Positions 18,254 through 26,480 of a stretch of 64,000 nucleotides of DNA are shown piece after piece (within the stretch, counting starts at the first letter, position 1; each line of letters opens with the position of its first letter). The position numbers and the translations under genes were made by a program. Source of the stretch: Rohdeia sp041398665 (GTDB taxonomy: Bacteria > Planctomycetota > UBA1135 > GCA-002686595); NCBI GenBank assembly GCA_041398665.1, contig JAWKUH010000011.1:1-64000 (forward strand), in the 5' to 3' direction. The notes beneath the pieces were generated by a model. It worked only from the letters and a program-made list of their open reading frames with translations. It was not told the DNA's origin and ran no database searches.

Positions 18254-18324
18254 GGTGGTCCTCGTTCTCGGGGCGGTGACGGTTCGTGCGACCGAGCTGC
18301 TTCGGCGGCCCGGCGGCGTGCCCC

Positions 18325-18330
18325 TATCAT
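18325..18330 (+). promoter_or_regulatory. -10 element TATCAT, near-leaderless
   Basis: TATCAT is followed by nine bases before ATG 18340, so transcription would begin only a few bases ahead of the start codon. Confidence 0.4.
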
Positions 18331-18339
18331 GTCGGAGCG

Positions 18340-19905
18340 ATGCCCCAGTTCGTCACCGCCATCCGCATCCTTCCTGCGGCCCTCGCGCTGGCCGCCGGGC
18401 CCGCGGCGGCGCAGGACATCGAGCTCTTCCCCCACGACACGCGCTGGCGACTCACGCTCCAGCACCTCGATCCGCCGAGCGGGTCGACGACCGGTCTCGT
18501 CGGCATCCACTACGACCTGCTCCACCCCTTCCGGTCGTACCCGAACCTCTACGTCGGCGCGGCGACCTACGCCGGGGTGGTCGGCGACCGCGGCGGTTTC
18601 CTCGCGACGGGTTTCGAGGGCGGCCTGCGCCGCTCGATCGGTGACGGTTGGTGGCTCGAGGGCGGGCTCTTCGCGGGCGGCGGCGGTTCGGGGATCGGGG
18701 ACGACGGCACCGGGCTCGTGCTGCGGCCGCACGTCGCGCTCGAGGCGCCGCTCTCCGAGTCGTGGAACTGGCGTCTCGAACTCGCGTACTGGTCGACTCC
18801 CGGCGGCGACTCCGACGGCGTGCAACTCGCGCTCGGCGTGTCGGGCGCGCGGAACCTCCTCACGGGCGACTGGTCGTTCGGCGAGCTCGACGAGCTCAAC
18901 CCGAACGAGTTGATGGAGGTCCCGACGCGCGTCGAGCCGATCGTCGTGCTGGTCGATCCGAGCTCGGGGACGCGTCGGTCGGGCTCGTCCGAACCGGACC
19001 GCCGCTTCGGACTGGTCGGCGTGCGCATGCACCACTCACTCGGACGGAACCTCTACGTCCCGGTGGAGTACGCGGCCGCCGCAGCGGGCGACTCCGGTGG
19101 GTTCCGCCAGATCATGTTCGGACTCGGCGAGTGGGGTCCGCGGTTCACACCCTGGGTGTGGGGCGTGAAGGAGGTCCTGATCGGTGCCGCGGGCGGAGGC
19201 GGGTACGACACCGGCGGCGGGCTCGCGGGTCGCGTGAACGTCGGACTCGAGTTCCCGTTCGACGAGGGCTGGAGCGCGTCGGTCACGGGCGGGTACGAGT
19301 GGGCGTTCGGCGGACACTTCGACGCGTGGACGATGCAGGCGTCGGTGAGCTGGACGCCTCAGCACTACGCCCTGCCGAAGGGCTTCGACCGCACGCGACT
19401 CACCGACGAGGCGCTGGCCGAGAGCGACGTCGAGCTCGAGGACTGGATCGTCTCGGTGTCGCACAAGTCGCTCAAGCTGCGGAGCGACGCGGTGCGCCGC
19501 GACGGCGGGCCGATCGACGGGACGGTGAGCATGGCGGGCATCGGACTCGAGCGGGAGATCGCTCCGAACCTCGACCTGCTCGTCGACACCTACTCCGCGT
19601 GGAACGGTGACGTCGGCGGTCAGCAGGAGATCCTCACGGGTCTGCGCTACCGGCTCGACGCGCTGCGACCGTGGGACGTGCACGGCCAGTTCTACGTGAA
19701 GTTCGAGCTGGGCGCGGGGAGCGGTCCCGCGGACACCGGTTCGGGCCTGCTGCAGGAGTTCGGAGCGGGCTGGCGCTTCAGCCCGAGCGACGGACTGTGG
19801 GCCGCGGTCGAGGCGCTGCACGTCTCCTCGACCTCGGGCTCGTTCGAGGGCGACGGCCTCGGCCTGCACCTGGGCTGGGCCTTCTCCCGGCCGGTCGCGC
19901 GCTAG
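18340..19905 (+). CDS. secreted outer-membrane beta-barrel-like protein
   Basis: A 521-residue protein with a clear signal peptide ending AAGPAAAQD. The mature part is rich in Gly, Trp, Tyr and short alternating strands ('YVGAATYAGVVGDRGGFLATG', 'RLELAYWSTPGGDSDG', 'GWRFSPSDGLWAAVEALHV'), and ends 'LGWAFSRPVAR'. This is what outer-membrane barrels look like, but I cannot assign a specific family, and it lacks the canonical C-terminal Phe. A second repeat-like half starts near residue 350 after 'VSWTPQHYALPKGF'. The ATG follows a near-leaderless promoter. A function in transport or surface structure is only inferred. Confidence 0.6.
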   Translation: MPQFVTAIRILPAALALAAGPAAAQDIELFPHDTRWRLTLQHLDPPSGSTTGLVGIHYDLLHPFRSYPNLYVGAATYAGVVGDRGGFLATGFEGGLRRSIGDGWWLEGGLFAGGGGSGIGDDGTGLVLRPHVALEAPLSESWNWRLELAYWSTPGGDSDGVQLALGVSGARNLLTGDWSFGELDELNPNELMEVPTRVEPIVVLVDPSSGTRRSGSSEPDRRFGLVGVRMHHSLGRNLYVPVEYAAAAAGDSGGFRQIMFGLGEWGPRFTPWVWGVKEVLIGAAGGGGYDTGGGLAGRVNVGLEFPFDEGWSASVTGGYEWAFGGHFDAWTMQASVSWTPQHYALPKGFDRTRLTDEALAESDVELEDWIVSVSHKSLKLRSDAVRRDGGPIDGTVSMAGIGLEREIAPNLDLLVDTYSAWNGDVGGQQEILTGLRYRLDALRPWDVHGQFYVKFELGAGSGPADTGSGLLQEFGAGWRFSPSDGLWAAVEALHVSSTSGSFEGDGLGLHLGWAFSRPVAR

Positions 19906-20060
19906 GGCGCCGCGCTCGACCGAACCTGGCTCGACCGACCGGGCGACTCCCGCGGCGTCGCCGCCGAGCCGGCCGCTCCGTAGGCACTCGTCGGCAACTT
20001 GGAGTGAAGGAGCCCCCCCCGAAGCCGACTTCCGCACTTCGGTCTTGGGCAAACGAACCA

Positions 20061-20088
20061 GGTTCACTTCCACGGGTTCACTTCCACG
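20061..20088. repeat. 14-bp tandem duplication spanning a stop codon
   Basis: GGTTCACTTCCACG occurs twice in a row (20061-20074 and 20075-20088). The right copy contains the TGA stop (20078-20080, minus strand) of the glycosyltransferase gene and its last codons; the left copy lies just beyond the stop. Confidence 0.75.
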
Positions 20089-21172
20089 ACCGCACGAGCT
20101 CGGCGGTCGCGGCGGCACAGGCCGACCAGGTGGATTCGGCGGCCCGGGCGCGGCGGGCGGCTCGGGTCGCGGGGGTGTCGGCGTCCAGCGCGGCGCGCAC
20201 GGCGTCGGCCACGGCCTCGCCCAGGCGGCGCGGCTTGGTCCGCGGCACGTGGTGCGCGAGGTCGCCGAGCACCTCGCGCATCTCGGGCAGGTCCGAGACG
20301 ACGGCGGGCACGCCGAAGGCGAAGGCCTCGAGCGGCGTCACCGCCGTCGCTTCGCCCGCACCGACGTGGACCAGGACCGCGGCGTCGCGCACGCGCGCCG
20401 GGAGGTCCTGCTCGCGCACGTCGCGCACCCACTCGACGTCGCTGCGCGCGGACGAGAAGCGCAGCTTGCTCTCGAACTCCTGCACGCCGTCGCCCGCTCT
20501 CCCGCACACGACCATCCGTTCGAGCGTGCGGTCGACGCGCAGACGCTCGAAGGCTTCGAGCACGGCGACCGGTGCACGACGGTCCGAGACGGCGCCGAGG
20601 ACGAGCAGCGTCCTCGGCGACGGCGCCTCGTCGACCGGCGTCGCGTCGCGCAACCAGTGGTCGGAGCCGGCGCACGTCACGTGCACGCGCTCGCGCCCGA
20701 CGCCGAACCCGTCGACGAGTCGATCGGCGGCGGCGTGCGCGAACACGATGAACTCGTCGTTCTCGCGGAGCACGGCGGCGAAGCGCTCGCGCTCGGCATC
20801 CCCCTCCGGCCACGAGTCGATCGCGAACACCGTGCGCGCCCTCCGCACCACCGGCCTCGTCGGATCCGAGCGGAGGAAGGCGGTGCAGCCCCGGAGCAGC
20901 CCGTCCGCACCGACGGCGCGCGCGGCGAGGTCGGCCGCGCGACGCGGCACGCGCAGCCGCAGGTGCACGCGCGGGCGTCGGACCACGTCGTCGCCGGTGA
21001 GTGCCTCCGCCGCCGCGGCGAGACGCGGCGCGCCCGCTCCGACCTCGTAGAGCGAGACGTCCGGCACGTCGCCCTCGAGCCTCAGCCACGCGCGCACGAG
21101 CTCGCGCCCGTACCTCCCGACACCCGGCGAATGCGTCGCCGCGGCGTACCAGTCGACGCCGAGGACGCTCAT
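20078..21172 (-). CDS. glycosyltransferase, GT4-like
   Basis: A 364-residue protein of the GT-B fold. The start 'SVLGVDWYAAATHSPGVGRYGRELVRAW' has the Gly-rich acceptor-side loop (SPGVGRYG), and the C-terminal half has the GT4 nucleotide-sugar site: 'DLPARVRDAAVLVHVGAGEA' then TPLEAFAFGVPAVVSDLPEM, the E-x7-E region. It would move a sugar from a nucleotide donor to an unknown acceptor, perhaps an envelope glycan. Its ATG overlaps the acylphosphatase stop (ATGA), and it is last in a five-gene operon. Confidence 0.8.
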   Translation of the reverse strand: MSVLGVDWYAAATHSPGVGRYGRELVRAWLRLEGDVPDVSLYEVGAGAPRLAAAAEALTGDDVVRRPRVHLRLRVPRRAADLAARAVGADGLLRGCTAFLRSDPTRPVVRRARTVFAIDSWPEGDAERERFAAVLRENDEFIVFAHAAADRLVDGFGVGRERVHVTCAGSDHWLRDATPVDEAPSPRTLLVLGAVSDRRAPVAVLEAFERLRVDRTLERMVVCGRAGDGVQEFESKLRFSSARSDVEWVRDVREQDLPARVRDAAVLVHVGAGEATAVTPLEAFAFGVPAVVSDLPEMREVLGDLAHHVPRTKPRRLGEAVADAVRAALDADTPATRAARRARAAESTWSACAAATAELVRSWK

Positions 21173-21447
21173 CTTCGGATCTCGAAATCGCTGCAGCCCG
21201 ACACCTCGGCGTCCTCGGCGACGACGGTGTCGACGCGCGCCGCCGCAGGGCCGCGCGCGAGCCACGCCTCGACCCGCTCGACGCTCGACGCGTCGCCCTC
21301 GACGTGCACCAGGACGTCGCCGTTCGCGAGGTTCCGGACCCAGCCCGTCGCACCCTCCGCCGCGGCGAAGCGCGCCGTCGCGTAACGGAACCCGACGCCC
21401 TGCACGCGCCCGCGCACGACGACGTGCCGAGCGCGACGCGCCGTCAC
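21169..21447 (-). CDS. acyP: acylphosphatase
   Basis: A 92-residue acylphosphatase, which hydrolyses carboxyl-phosphate bonds such as those of acetyl-phosphate and 1,3-bisphosphoglycerate. The signature VVVRGRVQGVGFRYAT carries the catalytic Arg (in GFR), and 'GWVRNLANGDVLVHVEGD' carries the catalytic Asn. Length is normal for the family. The GTG start overlaps the YihY stop (GTGA) and its stop overlaps the next ATG, so it is translationally coupled on both sides. Confidence 0.92.
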   Translation of the reverse strand: MTARRARHVVVRGRVQGVGFRYATARFAAAEGATGWVRNLANGDVLVHVEGDASSVERVEAWLARGPAAARVDTVVAEDAEVSGCSDFEIRR

Positions 21448-22826
21448 GCCTCGCTCCCTGCGCCGTGGACGACGTCGGCCAGGGATGCCGGAGCCTCCCC
21501 GCCGTCGACGCTCGCGCGGTACGCGCGCTCGATGCGCTCGTCGAGTTCGTTCGTGCGCACGACGCCCGACGTGGAGCCGCGGAGCATCGCGAGCGCGCGG
21601 TTGACCGTGACGCCCTCGGCCGGTCGCGCGAGCACGTAGCGCGCGTCCTCCGCGTCGCCGGTCCGAGCCAGGAGTCCCGCACTCTCGAGGGCGGAGAGCC
21701 CCTCCTCGAGCTTCGACTGCGGGACCGCGAGCTCGTCGACGAGCTCGAGCACGGTCGGCGGTTCGGCCGCGCGCTCGAAGGCCGAGACGATGCGGCCGAG
21801 CGCGCGCATCACGTTGAGCTCGTACCAGGCCTGGCTGTCGGACTGCGCCAGCGCCGAGCGCCGGAACGCGTGCTGGTGCTGGTCCGCGTACCCGAACTCG
21901 GCGCCCGCGAGCACGACGAGCCACGAGAACCACAACCACAGCAGGAACAGCGGGAACGCGGCGAATCCGGCGTAGAGCTGGTTGTACGACGCGACCCCGA
22001 TCTGCGACTTGACGTGGACCTCCTGCAGCACCGTGAACAGGATCGCCGCGACGAAACCACCGACGAGGGCCGACCGCACCTTCACCTTCGTGTACGGGAT
22101 CACGAGGTAGACCAACGTGAAGACGGTCCACATCGAGAGGATCGGCAGCACGACGCCGATCCAACCGAGGAGCGATCCCAGTCCGAGGTCGTCGCGCAGG
22201 AACACGATGACCTTCGAGTCGTTGTTGCTCGAGAGCGACGCCGTCGTGACGGTCGCCAGCACCGCGAGCAGCGGACCGACGAGGACGATCGTCACGTAGT
22301 CCGACACCTTGCGGATGAAGCGTCGCGGTCGGTCGACGCTCCAGATCAGGTTGAGCGCGGCCTCCATGCCGCCGAGGAGGCGGATGACGCCGTACACGAC
22401 CACCAGGAAGCCCAACGCACCGAGCTTCTTGACGTCGGTGTTCTCGACGAACTGCAGCACCTGGTCGATCGCGACGCGCAGCTGTTGTTCGGTCTGTTCG
22501 CCGTTCTCCCCCACCTGCATCCCGACCGGGCCGAACATGTCGACGAGGAACGGGTCGATGACGCCCTCGCGGAGCCGCTCGTACGCGCCGAGCGCCTTCG
22601 CGATCGAGAACGCGAACGCAAGCGACGGGACGAGCGACAGCACGGTGACGAACGTCAGCGCGGACGCGCGGATCGGGAGCTGGTGCAGGATGCCGCGCCG
22701 CACCGCGACGATCACGCGACGCAGCACCGCCATCGGCAGCGCGCGCCACCACGGCAGCTCGGAGATCTCGCCGCGCCAGACCTCGCGCTCGAAGTAGACC
22801 TGCGCACGCTGGACCAGGGAGCTCAT
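21444..22826 (-). CDS. YihY/BrkB family membrane protein
   Basis: A 460-residue integral membrane protein with about six helices. 'IRASALTFVTVLSLVPSLAFAFS' matches the conserved start of the YihY/BrkB (formerly 'ribonuclease BN') family, and 'YNQLYAGFAAFPLFLLWLWFSW' with the following 'LVVLAGAEFGY' matches its conserved end of the membrane domain. A soluble tail of about 140 residues looks like a winged-helix segment ('LVDELAVPQSKLEEGLSALES'). The function is unsettled; transport or envelope roles have been proposed. It starts in the MiaE stop codon (ATGA). Confidence 0.85.
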   Translation of the reverse strand: MSSLVQRAQVYFEREVWRGEISELPWWRALPMAVLRRVIVAVRRGILHQLPIRASALTFVTVLSLVPSLAFAFSIAKALGAYERLREGVIDPFLVDMFGPVGMQVGENGEQTEQQLRVAIDQVLQFVENTDVKKLGALGFLVVVYGVIRLLGGMEAALNLIWSVDRPRRFIRKVSDYVTIVLVGPLLAVLATVTTASLSSNNDSKVIVFLRDDLGLGSLLGWIGVVLPILSMWTVFTLVYLVIPYTKVKVRSALVGGFVAAILFTVLQEVHVKSQIGVASYNQLYAGFAAFPLFLLWLWFSWLVVLAGAEFGYADQHQHAFRRSALAQSDSQAWYELNVMRALGRIVSAFERAAEPPTVLELVDELAVPQSKLEEGLSALESAGLLARTGDAEDARYVLARPAEGVTVNRALAMLRGSTSGVVRTNELDERIERAYRASVDGGEAPASLADVVHGAGSEA

Positions 22827-23458
22827 CGTGTGGACTCCGTCGGCATCGGCTCGCCCGAGTGGACTCGCGGCGCGAAGGCCGAACTCGCCAGCACTTCGGC
22901 CTCGGCCGCGGCGAGTTCGTCGAGCCGGCGTTCGACGGCGTCGTCGCCGAAGCGGCGACGCGCGAGCTCGGGGAAGAGCGCCATGTGGCCTCGTTCGGAC
23001 GGACCGAGCTCCGCGAACAGCTCCGCGAGGCGCCGGTCGCGCGCGCGTTCCGCGAGCAGCTCGAAGCGCTCGTGGCTGCGCGCCTCGATCAACGCGGACA
23101 CGAGCAACCGGTCGAGGAACGAGAACTCGCCGCCGCCCGTCGAACGCGCGGCGCGCGCCAGGCCCTCGGCGTATGGGTTCGAGGGGCGCTGCGTGAGCTC
23201 GCCGCCGAACTCGCGGACGAGCCGCAGGACCCGTCGGAAGTGCGCGAGCTCCTCGGCGGCGAGTGCGGCGAGTCGCTCGCACAGCTCCGCGTCCGAGGTG
23301 CGTCGGTGGATCAGGCCCTGGGCCGACGCCGCCGCGCCGAGTTCGCAGTGCGCGTGGTCCTGGAGCAGGGCGAGCGGCTGGGCGAGCACCGCGTCGGCCC
23401 AGGCCGCACTCGTCCGCGAGTGCAGGGCGACGCCGGGTTCACTTGCTCGAGTTCGCAC
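22823..23458 (-). CDS. miaE: tRNA-(ms2io6A)-hydroxylase
   Basis: A 211-residue ferritin-like di-iron enzyme that hydroxylates the isopentenyl group of ms2i6A at position 37 of tRNAs reading UNN codons. The di-iron ligands are visible in four helices: 'DHAHCELGAAA' (Glu), 'EELAHFRRVL' (E-x-x-H), 'EARSHERF' (Glu and His) and 'SERGHMALF' (E-x-x-H). Length and motif spacing fit MiaE. The GTG start at 23458 overlaps the upstream gene by 20 bases but has a good GGAGG Shine-Dalgarno sequence. The enzyme needs MiaA and MiaB, which are not in this window. Confidence 0.85.
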   Translation of the reverse strand: MRTRASEPGVALHSRTSAAWADAVLAQPLALLQDHAHCELGAAASAQGLIHRRTSDAELCERLAALAAEELAHFRRVLRLVREFGGELTQRPSNPYAEGLARAARSTGGGEFSFLDRLLVSALIEARSHERFELLAERARDRRLAELFAELGPSERGHMALFPELARRRFGDDAVERRLDELAAAEAEVLASSAFAPRVHSGEPMPTESTR

Positions 23459-24017
23459 CCGGCCTCCAGAGGACGTCGCCGCGTCCGCCGTCGTTCGCGG
23501 CGCGCGCCATGACGAACAACAGGTCGGACAAGCGGTTGAGGTAGCGGACCACGGCGGGGTTGACGCGCCCCTTCTCGGAGTCGAGCGCGGCGAGCTCCGT
23601 CACGATGCGCTCGGCCCGTCGGCTGACCGTGCGAGCCACGTGCAACCACGCCGCGAGCGGGTCGCCCCCCGGCAGGACGAACGACTCGAGCGGCGCGAGG
23701 TCGGCGTTGATGCGGTCGATGTGCGACTCGAGTCGCGTCACGTAGGACTCGGGCACGCGCACCGACGCGCCCGACTCGCCGGGCATGCACAGATCGGAGC
23801 CCAGGTCGAACAGGTCGTTCTGGAGCTCGAGCACGAGCTCGGCGAAGCGATTGCCCGGATCGTGCGCGCGAGCGAGGCCGAGCACGGCCGAGGTCTCGTC
23901 GATCGTGCCGTAGGCCGCGACGCGCAGCGCGTGCTTCGGGACGCGCGTGCCGTCGCCGAGGCCGGTCGAGCCGTCGTCGCCGCCGCGGGTGTAGATGCGA
24001 TTGAGTCGGACGCCCAT
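23439..24017 (-). CDS. corrinoid adenosyltransferase, PduO type
   Basis: A 192-residue ATP:cob(I)alamin adenosyltransferase that makes coenzyme B12 from reduced cobalamin. The N-terminal ATP loop 'TRGGDDGSTGLGDGTRVPK' fits PduO enzymes (TKTGDDGxTxL), with 'GTIDETSAVLGLAR' (the DE pair) and the helix 'RTVSRRAERIVTELA' (R-R-A-E-R motif) as further signatures. 'FVLPGGDPLAAWLHVAR' is also typical. It is the first gene of a five-gene minus-strand operon, divergent from the RNase Z-like gene. Confidence 0.9.
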   Translation of the reverse strand: MGVRLNRIYTRGGDDGSTGLGDGTRVPKHALRVAAYGTIDETSAVLGLARAHDPGNRFAELVLELQNDLFDLGSDLCMPGESGASVRVPESYVTRLESHIDRINADLAPLESFVLPGGDPLAAWLHVARTVSRRAERIVTELAALDSEKGRVNPAVVRYLNRLSDLLFVMARAANDGGRGDVLWRPGANSSK

Positions 24018-24069
24018 GGGACCCGCGAGTATCGCACTCCGGCCGGTCCGGAGCGAGTCCGCCGGCCGC

Positions 24070-24075
24070 TATGCT
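24070..24075 (+). promoter_or_regulatory. leaderless -10 element TATGCT
   Basis: TATGCT is followed by exactly six bases and then ATG 24082, in the context CGCTATGCTCC. No Shine-Dalgarno sequence is present. Confidence 0.55.
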
Positions 24076-24081
24076 CCCCGC

Positions 24082-24921
24082 ATGCTCGAACTCGCCGGAA
24101 TCCGGGTCGACGCGCGCTCGGTCGGCGGGATCGAGACGGCGATCGACCTGCCCGACTGGAAGGTCTGCCTCGACGTGGGGCGCGCGGCGCGGCACCTGCT
24201 GCGGCGCGAGCTCGTGCTGTTCACGCACGCCCACGTCGACCACCTCGGCGGGATCGCGTACCACACGGCGACGCGGAGCCTGCTCGGCATGCGGCCGCCG
24301 ACCTACGTCGTGCCGGCGGAGTGCGTCGAGCCGCTCGGGCGGCTGTTCGAGGCCTGGCGCGACCTCGATCGCTCCGAGATGCGCCACACGCTCGTCCCGC
24401 TCCGACCGGGCGAGAGCCACGCGATCCGGCGCGACCTCCGCGCCGAGGCCTTCGCCGTGTCGCACACCGTGCCGAGCCAGGGCTACCTCTTCGTGCAGAC
24501 GAAGAAGAGTCTCGATCCGCGCTTCGCCGGCCGCTCGCAGAGAGAGTTGGCGCAGCTCGCGCGCGCCGGCGAGCGGATCGACACGGCGACGGAGGTGCCC
24601 GAGCTCGCCTTCTGCGGCGACACGCGCATCGAGGGCCTCGATGCGCACCCCGACGTGCGTCGAGCACGCGTCCTGATCCTCGAGTGCACGTTCCTCGACG
24701 ACCGCGTGCCCCGCGACGAAGCGCGCGCGTGCGGCCACGTGCACGTCGACGAGGTCGCGGAGCGGGCCGACTGGTTCGAGAACGAGCGCATCCTGCTGAC
24801 CCACTTCTCGTCGCGCTACCGACGCGAGGAGATCGAGACGCTCCTCGTGAAGAAGCTGCCCGCGAGGCTCCTCGACAGGGTCGTGCCCCTGCTGCCCGAT
24901 CCCGACGCCGGTCGCGACTGA
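24082..24921 (+). CDS. RNase Z-like metallo-beta-lactamase-fold hydrolase
   Basis: A 279-residue metallo-beta-lactamase-fold protein. The metal site HAHVDHLGG (H-x-H-x-D-H) lies near residue 53, with further ligands in 'VSHTVPSQGYLF' (His), 'FCGDTRIEG' (Asp) and 'LLTHFSSRY' (His). The layout and size resemble tRNase Z (3'-end maturation) and its plant-type relatives, but several RNase Z features are shortened, so a different phosphodiesterase role is possible. The start codon follows a leaderless-type promoter, excluding longer upstream readings. Confidence 0.78.
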   Translation: MLELAGIRVDARSVGGIETAIDLPDWKVCLDVGRAARHLLRRELVLFTHAHVDHLGGIAYHTATRSLLGMRPPTYVVPAECVEPLGRLFEAWRDLDRSEMRHTLVPLRPGESHAIRRDLRAEAFAVSHTVPSQGYLFVQTKKSLDPRFAGRSQRELAQLARAGERIDTATEVPELAFCGDTRIEGLDAHPDVRRARVLILECTFLDDRVPRDEARACGHVHVDEVAERADWFENERILLTHFSSRYRREEIETLLVKKLPARLLDRVVPLLPDPDAGRD

Positions 24922-25087
24922 GTCGTGCGGCGCCTGAGGTGCCGGGAACCACGCGAATCACAGGGAGCCGGGGAGGACGGGGAGGTCACCTGCAGGTGAA
25001 ACGCGGCAGGCAGGAGGGACGCACCGGTGACCTTGCCCGGCCCAAGTGGACACCCCCGTTTCGCGCGTGATGCGCAAGGATGTGTCC

Positions 25088-25420
25088 ATGGCCCGGAAGG
25101 CAAGGCGGCGTTACACGCCGGAACAGAAGGCGGACGCGGTTCGCATGGTGAGTGAGGTCGGCAACATCGCCGAAGTGTCCCGCACGCTCGGGATCGACAA
25201 GAGCACGCTGCGCTACTGGGTGCTCGACGCGGAGGGGCTGACCGACGCGAAGCGGTTGAAGAAGCCCGCGCCGCCGAGCGAGGAGTCGCGGCCGACCGAG
25301 ACACCGGACCAGGAGCTCGCTCGGCTTCGGCGCCAGGTGCGGCAGCTCGAGATGGAGCGCGACTTCCTAAAAAAAGCCGCGGCCTTCTTCGCGAGGGAGC
25401 AGGGCGAGCCTTCGACCTGA
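25088..25420 (+). CDS. IS3-family transposase OrfA
   Basis: A 110-residue DNA-binding protein with a helix-turn-helix ('RYTPEQKADAVRMVSEVGNIAEVSRTLG', cut here across the helix, then 'STLRYWV') and a C-terminal leucine-zipper-like coiled coil 'LARLRRQVRQLEMERDFLKK', the usual IS3 OrfA plan. It binds the inverted repeats and regulates transposition. ATG 25088 has an AAGGA Shine-Dalgarno sequence; an earlier ATG at 25046 would start almost inside the inverted repeat. The reading frame ends at 25420 unless a -1 shift occurs at the A7 run. Confidence 0.85.
   Translation: MARKARRRYTPEQKADAVRMVSEVGNIAEVSRTLGIDKSTLRYWVLDAEGLTDAKRLKKPAPPSEESRPTETPDQELARLRRQVRQLEMERDFLKKAAAFFAREQGEPST
25369..25376 (+). 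promoter_or_regulatory. programmed -1 ribosomal frameshift site (A7G)
   Basis: Seven A residues and a G (25369-25376), read CTA AAA AAA GCC in the OrfA frame. Such a run is very rare in this GC-rich DNA. A -1 slip here enters the OrfB frame, which is open from this point, to make the OrfAB transposase. Confidence 0.8.
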
Positions 25421-25446
25421 TTCTCGCGGAGAAGGCGAACTTCTCG

Positions 25447-26295
25447 GTGGGCCTGATGTGCCGAGCGCTCGGCCTCTCGCGCAGCGGGTTCTACGCGTGG
25501 CTGTCGCGGCAGCGGCCTTCGAAGAAGGAGCTCGAAGACGCGAAGGTGGTCGAGGCGATCCGCGAGGTCCACGCGGCGAGTCGCGGCACCTATGGCAGCC
25601 CACGGGTGGTCGAGGCGCTCGCTCGCAGGGGCCTACCGACGAGCCGGCACCGTGCGGCGCGGCTCATGCGCGAGCACGGGATCCGCGGCCGGGTGCGGCG
25701 TCGGTTCCGCTCGACGACGGATTCGTCGCACAGCTTCGAAGTGGCCGAGAACCTGCTGGAGAGGCGCTTTTCTGCGGATTCGAGCGATGTCGTGTGGTGC
25801 GCGGACCTGACGCAGGTGCACACACGGAGCGGCCCCGTCTACCTCGCGGCGATCATCGACATCGGCACGCGGCTGATCGTGGGCTGGTCGATGGCGAGCC
25901 ACATGCGGACGGAGCTGATCGAGCGCGCGCTCGAGAACGCGTTGGCCTGGCGCGATCCGGCGGCGACGCTCATGCACCACTCCGATCGCGGAAGTCAGTA
26001 CGCGAGTGGGTACTTCCAGGCGCTGCTCGAGCACCACGGCATCACGTGCAGCATGAGCCGCAAGGGCAACTGCCACGACAACGCGGTGATCGAGAGCTTC
26101 TTCGGGACCTTCAAACAGGAGTGGGCGAACTGGCAGGAATGGAGCGGGCTCGATGACGCGCGCGCGTCGACCCACGACTACGTCGAGCGCTTCTACAACC
26201 GCGAGAGACTCCACTCGACGCTCGGCTACCGCACGCCGATGGAAGTCGACGGGGAGCTCCTGCATGTGCGAACCCAGCACGAAGTCGTCGCGTGA
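25447..26295 (+). CDS. IS3-family transposase OrfB (DDE integrase)
   Basis: 282 residues from GTG 25447, though the working enzyme is probably the OrfAB fusion made by frameshifting. The retroviral-integrase-like core has D120 ('WCADLTQV'), D180 ('HHSDRGSQY') and E216 ('NAVIESFFG'), with the D-E spacing of 35 that defines IS3 enzymes. The N-terminal HTH_21 region ('SRSGFYAWLSRQ', 'HAASRGTYGSPRVVEAL') is complete. All catalytic residues are present, so the element looks recently active. Confidence 0.9.
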   Translation: MGLMCRALGLSRSGFYAWLSRQRPSKKELEDAKVVEAIREVHAASRGTYGSPRVVEALARRGLPTSRHRAARLMREHGIRGRVRRRFRSTTDSSHSFEVAENLLERRFSADSSDVVWCADLTQVHTRSGPVYLAAIIDIGTRLIVGWSMASHMRTELIERALENALAWRDPAATLMHHSDRGSQYASGYFQALLEHHGITCSMSRKGNCHDNAVIESFFGTFKQEWANWQEWSGLDDARASTHDYVERFYNRERLHSTLGYRTPMEVDGELLHVRTQHEVVA

Positions 26296-26340
26296 ACCAC
26301 GCGAAGATCGAAGACCGCCGGGGGCTCCGCCCCCGGACCG

Positions 26341-26413
26341 CCGCGCTCAGCCTCAGCCTGCTTGGGGCAGGCTGAGCGCGGCTCCCCCAGCTGGGGAAGG
26401 GAGACCCTTCCCC
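26341..26413. repeat. two perfect hairpins in the right non-coding part of the IS
   Basis: CCGCGCTCAGCCT (26341-26353) pairs perfectly with AGGCTGAGCGCGG (26369-26381). Just after it, GGGGAAGGG (26393-26401) pairs with CCCTTCCCC (26405-26413) over a three-base loop. They follow the orfB stop and may terminate the transposase transcript or shield it from outside transcription. Confidence 0.6.
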
Positions 26414-26480
26414 AGACCCCAACCCCAACAACTGCACGAGAAGTACGAAGTCTGGGTGTCCACGATTCCCAGCAAGGCCA

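Larger units (their letters stand above)
25028..26480 (+). mobile_element. IS3-family insertion sequence
   Basis: About 1453 bases, with two overlapping-frame transposase genes and imperfect terminal inverted repeats. The left end begins TGACCTTGC and includes AAGTGGACACCC by about 25055; the right end contains GGGTGTCCAC and closes GCAAGGCCA at 26480. The outer nine bases match at 8 of 9 and the inner GGGTGTCCAC exactly. The ends are TG...CA as usual for IS3. I see no perfect 3-4 bp target duplication (CGG left, CTG right). The element carries 185 bases of hairpin-rich non-coding DNA after orfB. Confidence 0.8.

Noticed and set aside
18325..18330. TATCAT as a full leaderless promoter
   Set aside because: The spacing to the ATG is nine bases, not six or seven, so I keep it only as a near-leaderless case and do not count it among the core set.
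26341..26413. Hairpins at the IS right side as a REP-type bacterial element
   Set aside because: They lie inside the inverted repeats of the IS and immediately follow orfB, so they are more simply explained as part of the IS.
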